A stretch of DNA of 64,000 bases from Aquimarina sp. Aq107 (GCF_943733665.1 NZ_OX030782.1:2444501-2508500), one strand, 5' to 3'. Shown: positions 35,948-46,085, numbered from the stretch's first letter. Notes: generated by a model from the sequence alone, not told the origin. Numbers and translations: made by a program.

Positions 35948-38359
35948 TTAGAAACTACATTGAAAACTTCCAATTGGAGATCCGTCTGGAATTTTTGGTG
36001 AAGGTAATGCTTTGAATTTTTCAGGTCTAGAAATAAAATCATCAATTTGCTTTATATAATAATCATTATACATTTTATTCATCCCTTTTTGTTTTTCAGA
36101 ATTAAGCAAAGATCTTATTTTTTTTAAAGTACCAAATGCTACAGCATTCACTTGTGGATAAGCATTCTTATTATTAGTAAGATTCATTAAATGTTTAAGC
36201 ACATTATTTTTTACAACATACCGAATTTCATTGTGATAATTATTCTTAGATACAGTTTCAAAAACTGCATTAATAATTTCATCAAACATTTCTTCAGCAC
36301 CTAAATGATTGGATTCCAAACTTTTTTGTTGGATCAATCTTGAAATTCTTTCTGGATGAAGCAAAAGTGACAAACTCATATCGCTTGCTGTGGATGCTGC
36401 ACTTAACGCATCGAACCCAACTCCGGTTTTACTTCCAAAGGATTCTCTGGTACGATTATATCCAAAAGCTCTAGGAGGAAACAATTTTAATTTATCCTCT
36501 GGAATAGCTAATATTTCAGGCGACAAAGTTTTTAATACTTGTTCTAGGGCATCTTTCTGTTCTTTTGCAGAAATAGTTTCTACAATTGTTTGTTGATCTC
36601 CTTTGATAGCATAATTATAATTTAACCCTCCTACTAATTTTACCGCAGCTTCTGTTTGATATCTATGAAAAAAATATAGAGGAACAAACACATCTTCTAA
36701 AACCGAATATGGCTCACCAGTTCTTATATTATCTTTAGAAAAATTATCGATTGCTTTTGCTCTTACTTTTAAAACATTCTCTAATTCAATAGAAGGACTT
36801 TTTCCATTATCCCATAAATGAGCTAAACCATGGGCTCCTCCTTGTGGTCTAGCATCACTATCTGAGATAAAACGTAATCCAGAAGCATAAGCATCATCCA
36901 AAATTTCATTTAATGTCGATTCTTCATCCGTGCCTTCTGTAAAATTAGAATAACTATATGCAACTGTTACCTTATCCCAAGAACCTATTTTAGTATCGTA
37001 AGCTTCAGAGAAAACTATCTTATCATCATTTATTCTTATCAATGGGTGGGGATAATCCATTACGGAAGCTCTATCACTTGAACTAGCCGCAAAGTTATGA
37101 GCAAATCCAATAGTGTGTCCCACTTCATGAGCGGATAACTGTCTAATTCTAGCCAAAGCCATTTCTAACATTGGTTGATAATCATTATCTCCGTTTGCAT
37201 ATGGTTTATCAGATAACGCTTGAGCGATTAAAAAATCCTGACGAATTCTTAAACTACCTAAACTTACATGACCTTTCAATATTTCTCCAGTTCTAGGGTC
37301 CACTACACTTGCTCCATAACTCCATCCTCTTGTAGATCTATGCACCCATTGAATCACATTATATCTTAAATCCATTGGGTCAGCATCTTCAGGAAGCATT
37401 TCTACCTGAAAAGCATCTTTAAAACCAATCGACTCATACGCTTGATTCCACCATCTAGCACCTTCTAACAATGCAGATCTTACTGGTTCAGGTGTTCCAG
37501 GATCTAAATAATAAATAATAGGTTCTTTTGCCTCACTAATTGGTAATTCAGGATTTTTTTTCTCTAACCTATGTCTTTTAATATATCTTTTAACTATTGG
37601 TTCTTGTATTGGAGTTGCATAATCTAAATAAGATATAGATAATGCACCACTTCTTGGATCAAATTTGCGTTTCTTATAATTATTATCAGGTAATTCTACA
37701 AAAGAATGGTGCTGTGTTACTGTAAGCAGTTTTGAATCAGGTGCTACTGACCAAATATTACCACGCTTAGGCGATCCTTTATATGTTATCAAAGCTTCAA
37801 ACTCAATATTTTTAGGAAAAGCCTTTGTTCTCTCTAAACTCAACGCACTTTTCGATTTATCTATGCCATAAGAGCCTTCATTCTGAGCTTGTAATCGATT
37901 TATAATCCCATGAGTATCTTGCAATAAAAAAGGTGTTAAATCAATAATATAACTATCTCCTTTTTTTTCTTTTATAGGAAAACCAAACAAAACAGACTTA
38001 GCAAATGCTTGCTCTACACTTTTTTTCTCTAACTTATTTTCTGTTATTGCCCTGTATCTTTGATTAGGTTGTACCAATAATAGTTTATTTCCGGCTTTCT
38101 TAAACTTTACTATAACTCCATCTCCGATCTGCCCCCTATCTAAACCAATATCATTAGATCCTAAACCGGTAGCAAGTGAATGAACATATAAAAAATCTAA
38201 ATCCAATTTATTTACCTCTAGATATATTTCGTCCTTACTTTGATTGTAGTAAAAATTAAAATAACCTTTAAAAGTTTTCAAATCTTTTTGTTTTTCTAAA
38301 AACTGTCCGGAAAGAAAGTGACTAACTACTAAAAATAAGCAGGTGATATTTATTTTCAT
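35948..38359 (-). CDS. Secreted zinc-dependent metzincin (DUF5117/DUF4953 type)
   Basis: This 803-residue protein has a signal peptide (MKINITCLFLVVSHFLSGQ). An N-terminal DUF5117/5118-like region (FNFYYNQSKDEIYLEVNKL through about 190) is followed by a metzincin catalytic domain. LSAHEVGHTIGFAHN (about residues 408-422) has the HExxHxxxxxH zinc site, with VMDYPHPLI as the Met-turn region shortly after. The C-terminal 200 residues are helical. It is a periplasmic or outer-membrane-exposed peptidase; the substrate is unknown. Length is normal for this Bacteroidota family. Confidence 0.9.
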   Translation of the reverse strand: MKINITCLFLVVSHFLSGQFLEKQKDLKTFKGYFNFYYNQSKDEIYLEVNKLDLDFLYVHSLATGLGSNDIGLDRGQIGDGVIVKFKKAGNKLLLVQPNQRYRAITENKLEKKSVEQAFAKSVLFGFPIKEKKGDSYIIDLTPFLLQDTHGIINRLQAQNEGSYGIDKSKSALSLERTKAFPKNIEFEALITYKGSPKRGNIWSVAPDSKLLTVTQHHSFVELPDNNYKKRKFDPRSGALSISYLDYATPIQEPIVKRYIKRHRLEKKNPELPISEAKEPIIYYLDPGTPEPVRSALLEGARWWNQAYESIGFKDAFQVEMLPEDADPMDLRYNVIQWVHRSTRGWSYGASVVDPRTGEILKGHVSLGSLRIRQDFLIAQALSDKPYANGDNDYQPMLEMALARIRQLSAHEVGHTIGFAHNFAASSSDRASVMDYPHPLIRINDDKIVFSEAYDTKIGSWDKVTVAYSYSNFTEGTDEESTLNEILDDAYASGLRFISDSDARPQGGAHGLAHLWDNGKSPSIELENVLKVRAKAIDNFSKDNIRTGEPYSVLEDVFVPLYFFHRYQTEAAVKLVGGLNYNYAIKGDQQTIVETISAKEQKDALEQVLKTLSPEILAIPEDKLKLFPPRAFGYNRTRESFGSKTGVGFDALSAASTASDMSLSLLLHPERISRLIQQKSLESNHLGAEEMFDEIINAVFETVSKNNYHNEIRYVVKNNVLKHLMNLTNNKNAYPQVNAVAFGTLKKIRSLLNSEKQKGMNKMYNDYYIKQIDDFISRPEKFKALPSPKIPDGSPIGSFQCSF

Positions 38360-38440
38360 TGAAAATGATTTATGTGATTTGCAAAAGCATTAAAACTATA
38401 AAATAATAGTAAAATTATTTCCTACTGAAGTGTTAAATCC

Positions 38441-38448
38441 TATTTTTG
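38441..38448 (+). promoter_or_regulatory. TAnnTTTG -7 box of prfB
   Basis: TATTTTTG, 17 bases before the prfB ATG at 38466. Confidence 0.55.
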
Positions 38449-38465
38449 TCAAAAATAATTAAATT

Positions 38466-39564
38466 ATGATTAATACTGAGACTTTACAGGATCTTAGGGA
38501 GCGCCTGGTTGCGTTAAGGAGGTATCTTTGACATTGATGCCAAATTAATAGAAATAGCGAACGAAGAAGAAAAAACTTATGCTCCTAATTTTTGGGATAA
38601 TGCTCAAGAAGCAGAAAAATTAATGCGCGCATTAAATGCTGAAAAAAAATGGGTCTCTGAATATGAAAAGAGCGTTACTCTTGTTGACGACTTAGAAATA
38701 CTATACGAGTTTTACAAAGAAGGTGATGCTACCGAAACAGAAGTTAATGAACGTCATTCCCTCGCTTTAGATCTTATAGAAAATCTTGAGTTTAAAAACA
38801 TGTTAAGCGAAGAGGGAGATAATATGAGTGCCGTTCTTCAGATTACGGCCGGTGCAGGGGGAACAGAAAGTTGCGATTGGGCTAGTATGCTTATGCGAAT
38901 GTATATGATGTGGGCAGAAAAGCAGGGCTACAAGATTAGAGAACTTAATTATCAAGGCGGAGATGTTGCTGGAATTAAAACTGTAACATTAGAAATTGAA
39001 GGTGAATATTCTTTTGGTTGGTTAAAAGGAGAAAATGGAGTACATAGATTAGTACGAATTTCTCCTTTTGATAGTAATGCGAAAAGACACACTTCATTTG
39101 CCTCTATTTATGTATATCCATTGGCTGATGATACAATTGAAATTGACATTAACCCTGCCGATTATGAAATTATCACATCTAGATCAAGTGGAGCTGGAGG
39201 ACAAAATGTAAATAAAGTAGAAACAAAAGTACAACTTACCCATTTTCCTACCGGAATACAGATATCATGTTCTGATACTAGATCACAGCAAGAAAATCGA
39301 TTAAAAGCATTACAAATGCTTAAATCACAACTTTTTGAACTTGAACTCAAAAAACAACAAGCACAGCGTGATGAAATTGAAGCTTCTAAAATGAAAATTG
39401 AATGGGGATCTCAAATTCGTAATTATGTTATGCATCCGTATAAACTGGTTAAAGATGTAAGAACCGCAGAGGAAACTGGGAATGTAGATGCTGTAATGGA
39501 TGGTAATATTGACGCTTTCTTAAAAGCATATCTTATGATGATGGGACAAAAAAATGAAGACTAA
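38466..39564 (+). CDS. prfB: Peptide chain release factor 2 with programmed +1 frameshift
   Basis: This encodes RF2 (365 residues after frameshifting, the same as E. coli), which terminates translation at UGA and UAA. The first 21 codons ([21 protein letters not shown]) end in CTT followed by in-frame TGA at 38529-38531. Shifting +1 onto GAC at 38530 continues the frame for 344 residues to 39564. The slip site TAT CTT TGA C is preceded by AGGAGG (38517-38522), as in the classical autoregulated prfB. The functional motifs are present: SPF in [11 protein letters not shown], and GGQ in [14 protein letters not shown]. An annotation starting at the ATG at 38623 would lose about 50 residues. arsC-like gene follows after 11 bases. 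Confidence 0.95.
38517..38532 (+). promoter_or_regulatory. Programmed +1 frameshift site of prfB
   Basis: Internal AGGAGG, three bases, then CTT TGA C. When RF2 is scarce, the ribosome pauses at TGA and slips from CTT to TTT, so RF2 autoregulates its own synthesis (established for prfB). Confidence 0.93.
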
Positions 39565-39575
39565 AAATTAAAAAC

Positions 39576-39917
39576 ATGACAACAATTTATCATAATCCAA
39601 GATGTAGTAAATCTAGGCAATGCCTGGCTATACTTGAGGATAAAAAAGAAAATCTAGAGATCATCAAATATTTAGAAACCCCAATTACTAAAGAAAAACT
39701 TACCGAAATAATACTGCTTTTAGAAATAAAACCTATTGATTTAGTAAGAAAAAACGAAGCTATTTGGAAACAGGAGTTTAAAAATAAAGACTTAACAGAT
39801 TCTGACTTAATTCGAATTATGTGTGAGAATCCTAAACTAATAGAAAGACCAATTGTAATAAAGAATAAAAAAGCAATTATTGGGAGACCTCCTGAAAATG
39901 TAATCGAGATCCTATAA
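39576..39917 (+). CDS. arsC: ArsC-family (glutaredoxin-type arsenate reductase/Spx-like) protein
   Basis: This 113-residue thioredoxin-fold protein of the ArsC family starts MTTIYHNPRCSKSRQCL with the reactive Cys-10. It keeps arginines placed like the arsenate-binding triad of E. coli ArsC (LVRKNEAIWK, IERPIV, IGRPPENV). It therefore fits a glutaredoxin-dependent arsenate reductase, although no ars operon surrounds it and homologues in Bacteroidota may act on other substrates. It is 11 bases after prfB, so co-transcribed. Confidence 0.85.
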   Translation: MTTIYHNPRCSKSRQCLAILEDKKENLEIIKYLETPITKEKLTEIILLLEIKPIDLVRKNEAIWKQEFKNKDLTDSDLIRIMCENPKLIERPIVIKNKKAIIGRPPENVIEIL

Positions 39918-39920
39918 AAT

Positions 39921-39957
39921 AAAAAAATGCTGAAAACATAGTTTTCAGCATTTTTTT
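39921..39957. terminator. Bidirectional terminator
   Basis: AAAAAAATGCTGAAAAC, ATA loop, GTTTTCAGCATTTTTTT: 17-bp perfect stem between arsC and the convergent lipoprotein gene. Confidence 0.9.
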
Positions 39958-39979
39958 ATTGAATTATTCAATTATATCA

Positions 39980-42610
39980 TTATTGGGGTATTTCATTTCC
40001 TGGCCCCATATTTTCATTAAATGTTTCCCCAGCTACTTGGATACTAAAACTGGTTCCACTATTAATACTTGTTCCATCTGGAGTATGCGATCCTGTGAAA
40101 TTTGCTATTCCGTCAGTAGGCATTATAAATGTAAATCCACTTGTTTCATCTACACCATCTCCATCAGAATCTAAACACTGAGCTCCTCCTGTAAGTCCCC
40201 AACAAGTGATTCCTACACCTAAATTAGTATTAGTAGTGCTACGAGCCTGTATTACTGCATTACCACTTCCTGTTCCACCAGAATTCATTGAAACTTGGAC
40301 CGTTGCTCCAGCCGGTGCAGTAAGAACACCTGTTAATCTGTTAAAATTAATATTAGATTCTACTACTATCGTTCTAACTACCTCAATCGCGTCGTTCCCA
40401 GCCGCATCTTGTACATTGTATTCTATTGTATAAGAGGCTGGAATATTTACATTAACATTACCTGTTGTAACTATTTGAGCAGTTATGTTTCCATCAACAT
40501 TATCCGAAGCGGTTGCACCAGGATCGGTATAACTACCACCTTGTGATATCGTAATAGTAGACGCCCCTATTAAAGTAATAACTGGAGGAATATTATCAAT
40601 AACTCTTACTGTTCTTGTAATTGTCGCCGAGTTTCCAGAAGAATCTTCCACACTATAAGTCAACACATAATCTCCCGGTGTATTAACGTCTACAGTTCCT
40701 GAAACTGTAATATCTGCTGTTAAATTACCATCAACATTATCATTTGCATTTGCACCTGGATCATTAAATACATTATCAATATTAACTAGAAAAGGATTGG
40801 TACCTTCTAAAGTGATAACTGGACTTGTGTTATCTACAACATTTACAGTTCTCATTACTTCTGTCGTATTACCTGAAGAATCACTAACAGTATACGTGAT
40901 AGTATATGCTCCAAGTGTATTAACATCAACAGTACCTGAAGTTTGTATCTGATCAGTAATATTACCATCTATATCATCTGAAGCAGTTGCTCCAGGATCA
41001 CTAAAAACCTCTCCAAAACTTACTTCTAAAGGATTATCACCTACAAGAGTAATTACTGGTGGATTATCACTAATAACATTAACCGTTCTTGTTTCCGAAA
41101 CCTCATTACCCGCAGTATCACTAACCGTATAGGTCAACACATATTCGCCAACGACATTTACGTTAACAGAACCTGTTACAGTGATCGCAGAACTTATATT
41201 TCCATCCACATTATCAGTAGCTGTAGCTCCAGGATCACTAAAAGTATCATCTACTCTAACCACAAAAGGATTATCTCCAATAATTGTAATTACTGGAGGA
41301 ATGTTGTCCACTACATTAACAATACGCTCAACCGAAGTTGTATTTCCTGATGAATCTTCTATGCTATACACTAAAGTGTATGAACCAGGAACATCTGTAT
41401 CAACAGCGCCGGAAACTGTAATATTTGCAGAAATATCACCATCAATATCATCACTTGCTGTAGCTCCAGGATCTGTAAACGAATCTCCAACATTAACCGT
41501 AATTTCACTAGCACCAATTAATTCTATAACCGGAGGAGTTCCATCAGGGTCTCTGAAATTTAATATTAAAGACGCTTCTCTTGATACTGTTACAGTATTA
41601 GAATTATCAACTCTAAAATCCAAGGTATGCTCACCTTCCGAAGTTCCTGTATAAGTCCCAATACTTGCACCAGCTTGAATTGGAATATTATCTCCGGCCT
41701 GATACGTTTCTCCATTATACATTATATTACCGGTATTAGAAGTTCTATAATTCATTACATAACTAGATGTACCAGTAGTTTCTGTAATAACAAAATTTAT
41801 AACAGCACCTGAATTTGTTGTATATATTGTATCATTATCTAATGTCGCTGTAAATGTGAAATCTGGTGTATCTCCAACTTCAATTTGAAGCGTTTTAGTC
41901 TTAGAAACACCTAAACTGCTAGTTACAGTAAATTCTATTTCTACCATTCCAATTGTAAGACCTGTAAATTGCCATGAAGTATCACCTACAGGAATTTCTA
42001 CCAAAGTTTCCGGTTCTATTAATGTATCATCAACACCAATACTACCCGTACCTTGCGTACTTATATCTACAGGAGCATTAAAGACATATTGTACTTCATA
42101 AGTAGCTTCGCTAATTTCTGCTATACTTAAATTTAAGTCAATCTCTCCATTTACATAGGTTCCTTCTTCTGTAGGTACTACATCAAATGTAAAATCAGTA
42201 TCATTTACATTATATGTTAGAACAAACTCTTCTTCCCTATCTAACCCATCTTTGATTGTAATAGTAACTTTATTTGTACCTATAGATGTTGCAAGATATT
42301 CTATAGTATATTGGGGGCCTTCAGGTAGGTCTACGAATTCGTTTTCTGTTACTTCAATAGTATTTAAAAAATAAGAACCTGAACCTTCTGTTACATTATA
42401 TTTTATTTGATAATCGCCCGCTGCTATATCACTTGCACCAACGATGGTAAAACTTGATTCCTCTTTAGTATCAACAAAAGCATCGATATTAGTTTCACTA
42501 AACTCAACTTTAAAAAAAACTACCAAATCTTCAGTAATTTCCTTTGTACAAGCGATTACTAAAAATATAAAAGTTAGTCCTGATACTATATATTGTAAAG
42601 ACTTTTTCAT
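39980..42610 (-). CDS. Large lipoprotein: TraQ-like Ig domains plus five DUF5011 repeats
   Basis: This 876-residue surface lipoprotein has lipobox LVIAC with Cys-21. Residues about 25-350 hold three related Ig-like units with (Y)xV/NYxxxx...G...T or L-x-F-x-V patterns, which resemble the TraQ/DUF3872 lipoprotein fold. Residues about 356-750 hold five tandem DUF5011 domains of 78-80 residues, each starting PPVI-x-L-x-G and carrying FTDPGATASD-x-x-DG-x-I and SGNTT-type motifs. The C-terminal 125 residues include a Ca-binding-like DSDGDGVDE. Its operon partner upstream is the TraO-like barrel (57 bases). It likely projects from the outer membrane as an adhesive stalk (inference). Confidence 0.8.
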   Translation of the reverse strand: MKKSLQYIVSGLTFIFLVIACTKEITEDLVVFFKVEFSETNIDAFVDTKEESSFTIVGASDIAAGDYQIKYNVTEGSGSYFLNTIEVTENEFVDLPEGPQYTIEYLATSIGTNKVTITIKDGLDREEEFVLTYNVNDTDFTFDVVPTEEGTYVNGEIDLNLSIAEISEATYEVQYVFNAPVDISTQGTGSIGVDDTLIEPETLVEIPVGDTSWQFTGLTIGMVEIEFTVTSSLGVSKTKTLQIEVGDTPDFTFTATLDNDTIYTTNSGAVINFVITETTGTSSYVMNYRTSNTGNIMYNGETYQAGDNIPIQAGASIGTYTGTSEGEHTLDFRVDNSNTVTVSREASLILNFRDPDGTPPVIELIGASEITVNVGDSFTDPGATASDDIDGDISANITVSGAVDTDVPGSYTLVYSIEDSSGNTTSVERIVNVVDNIPPVITIIGDNPFVVRVDDTFSDPGATATDNVDGNISSAITVTGSVNVNVVGEYVLTYTVSDTAGNEVSETRTVNVISDNPPVITLVGDNPLEVSFGEVFSDPGATASDDIDGNITDQIQTSGTVDVNTLGAYTITYTVSDSSGNTTEVMRTVNVVDNTSPVITLEGTNPFLVNIDNVFNDPGANANDNVDGNLTADITVSGTVDVNTPGDYVLTYSVEDSSGNSATITRTVRVIDNIPPVITLIGASTITISQGGSYTDPGATASDNVDGNITAQIVTTGNVNVNIPASYTIEYNVQDAAGNDAIEVVRTIVVESNINFNRLTGVLTAPAGATVQVSMNSGGTGSGNAVIQARSTTNTNLGVGITCWGLTGGAQCLDSDGDGVDETSGFTFIMPTDGIANFTGSHTPDGTSINSGTSFSIQVAGETFNENMGPGNEIPQ

Positions 42611-42667
42611 CTATTATTTATTATTTCAATTTTTAAACAATTTTATTAAAACAAATCTTCTAAATAT

Positions 42668-43225
42668 TTATTTCAATATTAATTTCACTCCAGCACCAAA
42701 GTATGGAGTAAGTTCACCAATTTCACTATTGAAATGATATGTTTCCTGAATTTTTATATTTATGGCTACCGTAGGAATTAAGAAAATATCAGCGTCCAGA
42801 CCTGCATACGCACCAAAAATTACACTACTGGGTTCTATATTTAATTTTTCTCCAGTTTCTAAATCTTCATCACCATTATTAATAACTTCGCTACCTACTG
42901 TACCTCCGGCTCCTAATGAAAGTGCGAAAGTCCTTTTATTATTTCTAAGGACATCAAAAAAGAAACCAGCATTAAAAGCATAAAGATTTACTGGTATTTC
43001 AATCTCATTAAAATCTAAATTTGTAAAGTTTGTTTGAACACCGAATTGCAAATAATCGAATTCATTTACTTTATAATCCAATGCTACTAAACCTCCAAAA
43101 CCTCCATCGACATAACCACCTGTTAAAGACAGTGCCATTTTATGACTTTGAGCATACATTGAAATCGAAGAACTAAGAATAAATGCTAGTACTAACAGAG
43201 ACTTATTCGTCAAAAGTTTTTTCAT
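42668..43225 (-). CDS. TraO-like outer-membrane beta-barrel
   Basis: This 185-residue protein has a signal peptide (MKKLLTNKSLLVLAFILSSSISMYAQ) and an eight-strand-type barrel. It follows conjugative-transposon TraO proteins in order and wording: GGYVDG near the start, IPVNLYAFNAGFFFDVLRNN, KRTFALSLGAGGTVGSEVIN, a late FGAYAGLDADIFL and ending YFGAGVKLIL. No tra, mob or integrase gene is near, so it is a TraO homologue outside a conjugation locus. The lipoprotein gene follows in the same operon. Confidence 0.75.
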   Translation of the reverse strand: MKKLLTNKSLLVLAFILSSSISMYAQSHKMALSLTGGYVDGGFGGLVALDYKVNEFDYLQFGVQTNFTNLDFNEIEIPVNLYAFNAGFFFDVLRNNKRTFALSLGAGGTVGSEVINNGDEDLETGEKLNIEPSSVIFGAYAGLDADIFLIPTVAINIKIQETYHFNSEIGELTPYFGAGVKLILK

Positions 43226-43487
43226 AAACCCTAATTTATTAATTTGTTTTACTATCTATTTAGCTTTTTTTTAGCAAAATTTCTTTACAAAACTAAAAAA
43301 CCCTAACGTATTTCACACTATAATTATTGCCTCTTTATTGTAACTAAATTCTCTCAAATCCCAACAAATATGCAGTATAATTAGCTTTTTGTTAAATTAA
43401 CTTAATTATTACAACTCATAATGCTTTGATTATAAATAATATACATTATTTAACACGTATTTAACCCTTATGAATATAGCCTAATTA

Positions 43488-43495
43488 TATTTTTG
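43488..43495 (+). promoter_or_regulatory. TAnnTTTG -7 box of the TonB receptor gene
   Basis: TATTTTTG, 23 bases before the ATG at 43519. The rest of the 43226-43518 gap shows no gene or structure. Confidence 0.5.
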
Positions 43496-43518
43496 GGCAC
43501 CCAATCAAAACAGAAAGT

Positions 43519-45966
43519 ATGAGAAAATGTATTTTAGTGTTATTAGTCGTATTTATAGGATTTTCGTCTTTTGCGCAACAAAAAGAAGTAAAAGTAACAG
43601 GAAAAGTCATTGATAAAGAAACTAATGAACCTTTAGAATATGCAACAATTTCTTTCTTTAGTATTAAAGAGAATAAAATTGTAACGGGTGGAATTACTCA
43701 GACCAATGGTAATTTCAACATTCAAGTACCGGCAGGAGTCTACAATATTTCTATTGAATTTATCTCATTCAAAACAGAAACACTACTAAAGCAAAGAGTC
43801 TTTAAAAACACTGCTCTAGGAACAATTGGTCTAGGACTCGATACTGAAGCTTTAGATGATGTTGTCGTAATCGCAGAGAAAACTACAGTCGAAATAAAAC
43901 TTGATAAAAAAATATATAATGTTGGTAAAGATCTTACAGTTAGCGGAGGTACTGTAAGTGATGTTTTAGACAACGTTCCCTCTGTTTCCGTTGATGTAGA
44001 AGGAAATGTTGCTCTGCGTGGAAATGACAATGTACGGATATTGATTAATGGAAAGCCATCTGGTTTAGTAGGATTAAATAGCACAGATGCTTTAAGACAA
44101 CTACCCGCAGAATCTATAGAGCGTGTAGAAGTTATAACATCTCCTTCTGCTCGTTATGATGCCGAAGGGACTGCAGGAATCTTAAACATCATATTAAGAC
44201 GAAGTAAATTACAAGGATTAAATGGAGCTCTTACATTTAACACTGGCTATCCTTTACAAGCTGGTGTTTCGGGAAATTTAAATTATAGGACAGGAAACTT
44301 AAATTTTTTCACGACTTCTGGGTACAATTATCGTGAAGTTCCTGGTAATTCATTATCTGAGACACAATTTTTCAATTTTGATTCTGATACTCAGGTTAAT
44401 GAACCCGATACTTTTTTAAATGAAAAAAGAGATTTCGACAGAATACGTAAGGGTCTTAACACTAATGTAGGATTAGAATGGTATATAAATGATAGCTCAT
44501 CCATTACAGGGTCCTTTTTATATCGTTCTAGTGATAATGAAAGTAACACATCTAATTTAATAACAGAACCTGATGCTAATGGTAATATTTTAAGCAGTAA
44601 CCTGCGTTTTGATCCTGAGGTAGAAGATGACATCACTAAACAATATTCTATTAATTACAACAAAAATTTTAATGACAGTGGTCATAAACTAACTTTTGAT
44701 TTTCAGATAGAAAATAGTGAAGAAGAGGAAGACTCTAGAATTACTCAACAAAATATTTCTACCATAGAATTGGTAAATACTTTAGAAAAACAAGATCGTA
44801 TTCTTATCCAATCTGATTACGTATTACCTATAGGAAAGAAAAGTCAATTTGAATTAGGTTATAGAGGAAACTTTAATGAATTAGACACTGAATTCTTGGT
44901 TCAATTTGATGATAATGGTATTGTAACTACAGATACTAATTTATCTAACAATCTAATTTTTAAAGAACAAGTAAATGCTGCTTATACTCAATTTGGAAGT
45001 AAAGCAGGAAAATTTTCTTACTTACTAGGACTTCGATTAGAAAGCACAAGAATAACTATCGATCAACAAACAAGTGGTGATTTTAATAAAAAAATATATA
45101 CCGATATATTCCCTACCATAAATTTAGGATATAAATTATCAGAAAAACAGAGTGTAACACTTGGTTATAACCGAAGAATAAGAAGACCTCGCTCTAGGTT
45201 TATCAATCCTTTCCCTTCTAGATCAAGTGCAACTAATATATTTCAAGGAAACGCAGATCTAGATCCAAGCTATTCTAATGTATTTGATCTTGGCTACTTA
45301 AATAGAATGGGGAAACTTACACTTAACTCCTCAATCTATTATAATCGTTCTACTCAAGTATTTACATTTATAGCTGAAGATACAGGCGATACCGCCACTA
45401 TTGGAGATGGAACTATAGTTCCTATTATTAGAAGAACTCCTATAAACTTATCTAGTTCTGATCGTTATGGTTTTGAATTTACATTAACTTATAATCCAAC
45501 TAAAAAATGGAGAATTAATGGTAATTTTAATGCTTTTCAGAATAATATAAAAGGAGATTTTAATGGGCAAAATTTTGATGCAGATAACTTTAGTTGGTTT
45601 GCTCGTCTAAATAATAAGATCACGTTACCTGCTAAGATAGATTGGCAAACCACTGCTTTTTATTCTGGACCTAATGAAAATGCACAAACCAAAAGCGAAG
45701 GATTACTAAGTGTAAATTTAGCATTTAGCAAGGACCTTTTTAAAGAGAGAGCCTCCTTAACATTTAATGTAAGTGATTTATTTAATAGTAGAAAACGTCA
45801 AAGCGTATCCACTACAGAAACTTTTATTACGGACAGTGAATTTCAATGGAGAGAACGAAGTTTTACCATGTCTTTTACATATAGATTTAATCAAAAAAAG
45901 AAAAGACAACGATCCAGGAATAACTTTAATAATGGTGGCGGTGAAGAATTTGAAGGTAAACCATAG
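43519..45966 (+). CDS. TonB-dependent receptor, outer-membrane beta-barrel family
   Basis: This 815-residue protein has a signal peptide (MRKCILVLLVVFIGFSSFAQ) and an N-terminal carboxypeptidase-regulatory-like Ig domain (about 25-115). A plug domain follows (VSVDVEGNVALRGNDNVRIL and SIERVEVITSPSARYDAEGTAGI, about 155-232), then a 22-strand-type barrel ending MSFTYRFNQ. The short C-terminal tail is basic and Asn/Gly-rich. It belongs to the CarboxypepD_reg/OMP_b-brl group, not to SusC, and its transported molecule is unknown. It is monocistronic, ending at a strong terminator. Confidence 0.9.
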   Translation: MRKCILVLLVVFIGFSSFAQQKEVKVTGKVIDKETNEPLEYATISFFSIKENKIVTGGITQTNGNFNIQVPAGVYNISIEFISFKTETLLKQRVFKNTALGTIGLGLDTEALDDVVVIAEKTTVEIKLDKKIYNVGKDLTVSGGTVSDVLDNVPSVSVDVEGNVALRGNDNVRILINGKPSGLVGLNSTDALRQLPAESIERVEVITSPSARYDAEGTAGILNIILRRSKLQGLNGALTFNTGYPLQAGVSGNLNYRTGNLNFFTTSGYNYREVPGNSLSETQFFNFDSDTQVNEPDTFLNEKRDFDRIRKGLNTNVGLEWYINDSSSITGSFLYRSSDNESNTSNLITEPDANGNILSSNLRFDPEVEDDITKQYSINYNKNFNDSGHKLTFDFQIENSEEEEDSRITQQNISTIELVNTLEKQDRILIQSDYVLPIGKKSQFELGYRGNFNELDTEFLVQFDDNGIVTTDTNLSNNLIFKEQVNAAYTQFGSKAGKFSYLLGLRLESTRITIDQQTSGDFNKKIYTDIFPTINLGYKLSEKQSVTLGYNRRIRRPRSRFINPFPSRSSATNIFQGNADLDPSYSNVFDLGYLNRMGKLTLNSSIYYNRSTQVFTFIAEDTGDTATIGDGTIVPIIRRTPINLSSSDRYGFEFTLTYNPTKKWRINGNFNAFQNNIKGDFNGQNFDADNFSWFARLNNKITLPAKIDWQTTAFYSGPNENAQTKSEGLLSVNLAFSKDLFKERASLTFNVSDLFNSRKRQSVSTTETFITDSEFQWRERSFTMSFTYRFNQKKKRQRSRNNFNNGGGEEFEGKP

Positions 45967-46024
45967 TTACTTTGTTTAAAAGGATTCTTAATAGGTATAA
46001 ATTAAATTAGAACTCGATAAAATT

Positions 46025-46062
46025 AAAAAGAGGGAAATGATTAAATCATTTCCCTCTTTTTA
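46025..46062. terminator. Terminator after the TonB receptor gene
   Basis: AAAAAGAGGGAAATGATT with AATCATTTCCCTCTTTTT, an 18-bp perfect stem around one A; may also serve the minus-strand 58-residue gene. Confidence 0.9.
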
Positions 46063-46085
46063 ATATATATAACTAAAACTATTAT

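Noticed and set aside
38623-39564. prfB starting at the ATG at 38623
   Set aside because: The programmed frameshift site and the 21 upstream codons give the full RF2 length; the later ATG would lose about 50 residues.
40360-41545. Regularly repeated DNA of about 235 bases that could suggest a repeat array or CRISPR
   Set aside because: The periodicity comes from five in-frame DUF5011 domains in one coding sequence; there are no short conserved repeats with spacers.
42668-43225. Integrative conjugative element, suggested by the TraO-like gene
   Set aside because: No other tra, mob, integrase or attachment-site signature in the window; neighbours are ordinary chromosomal genes.
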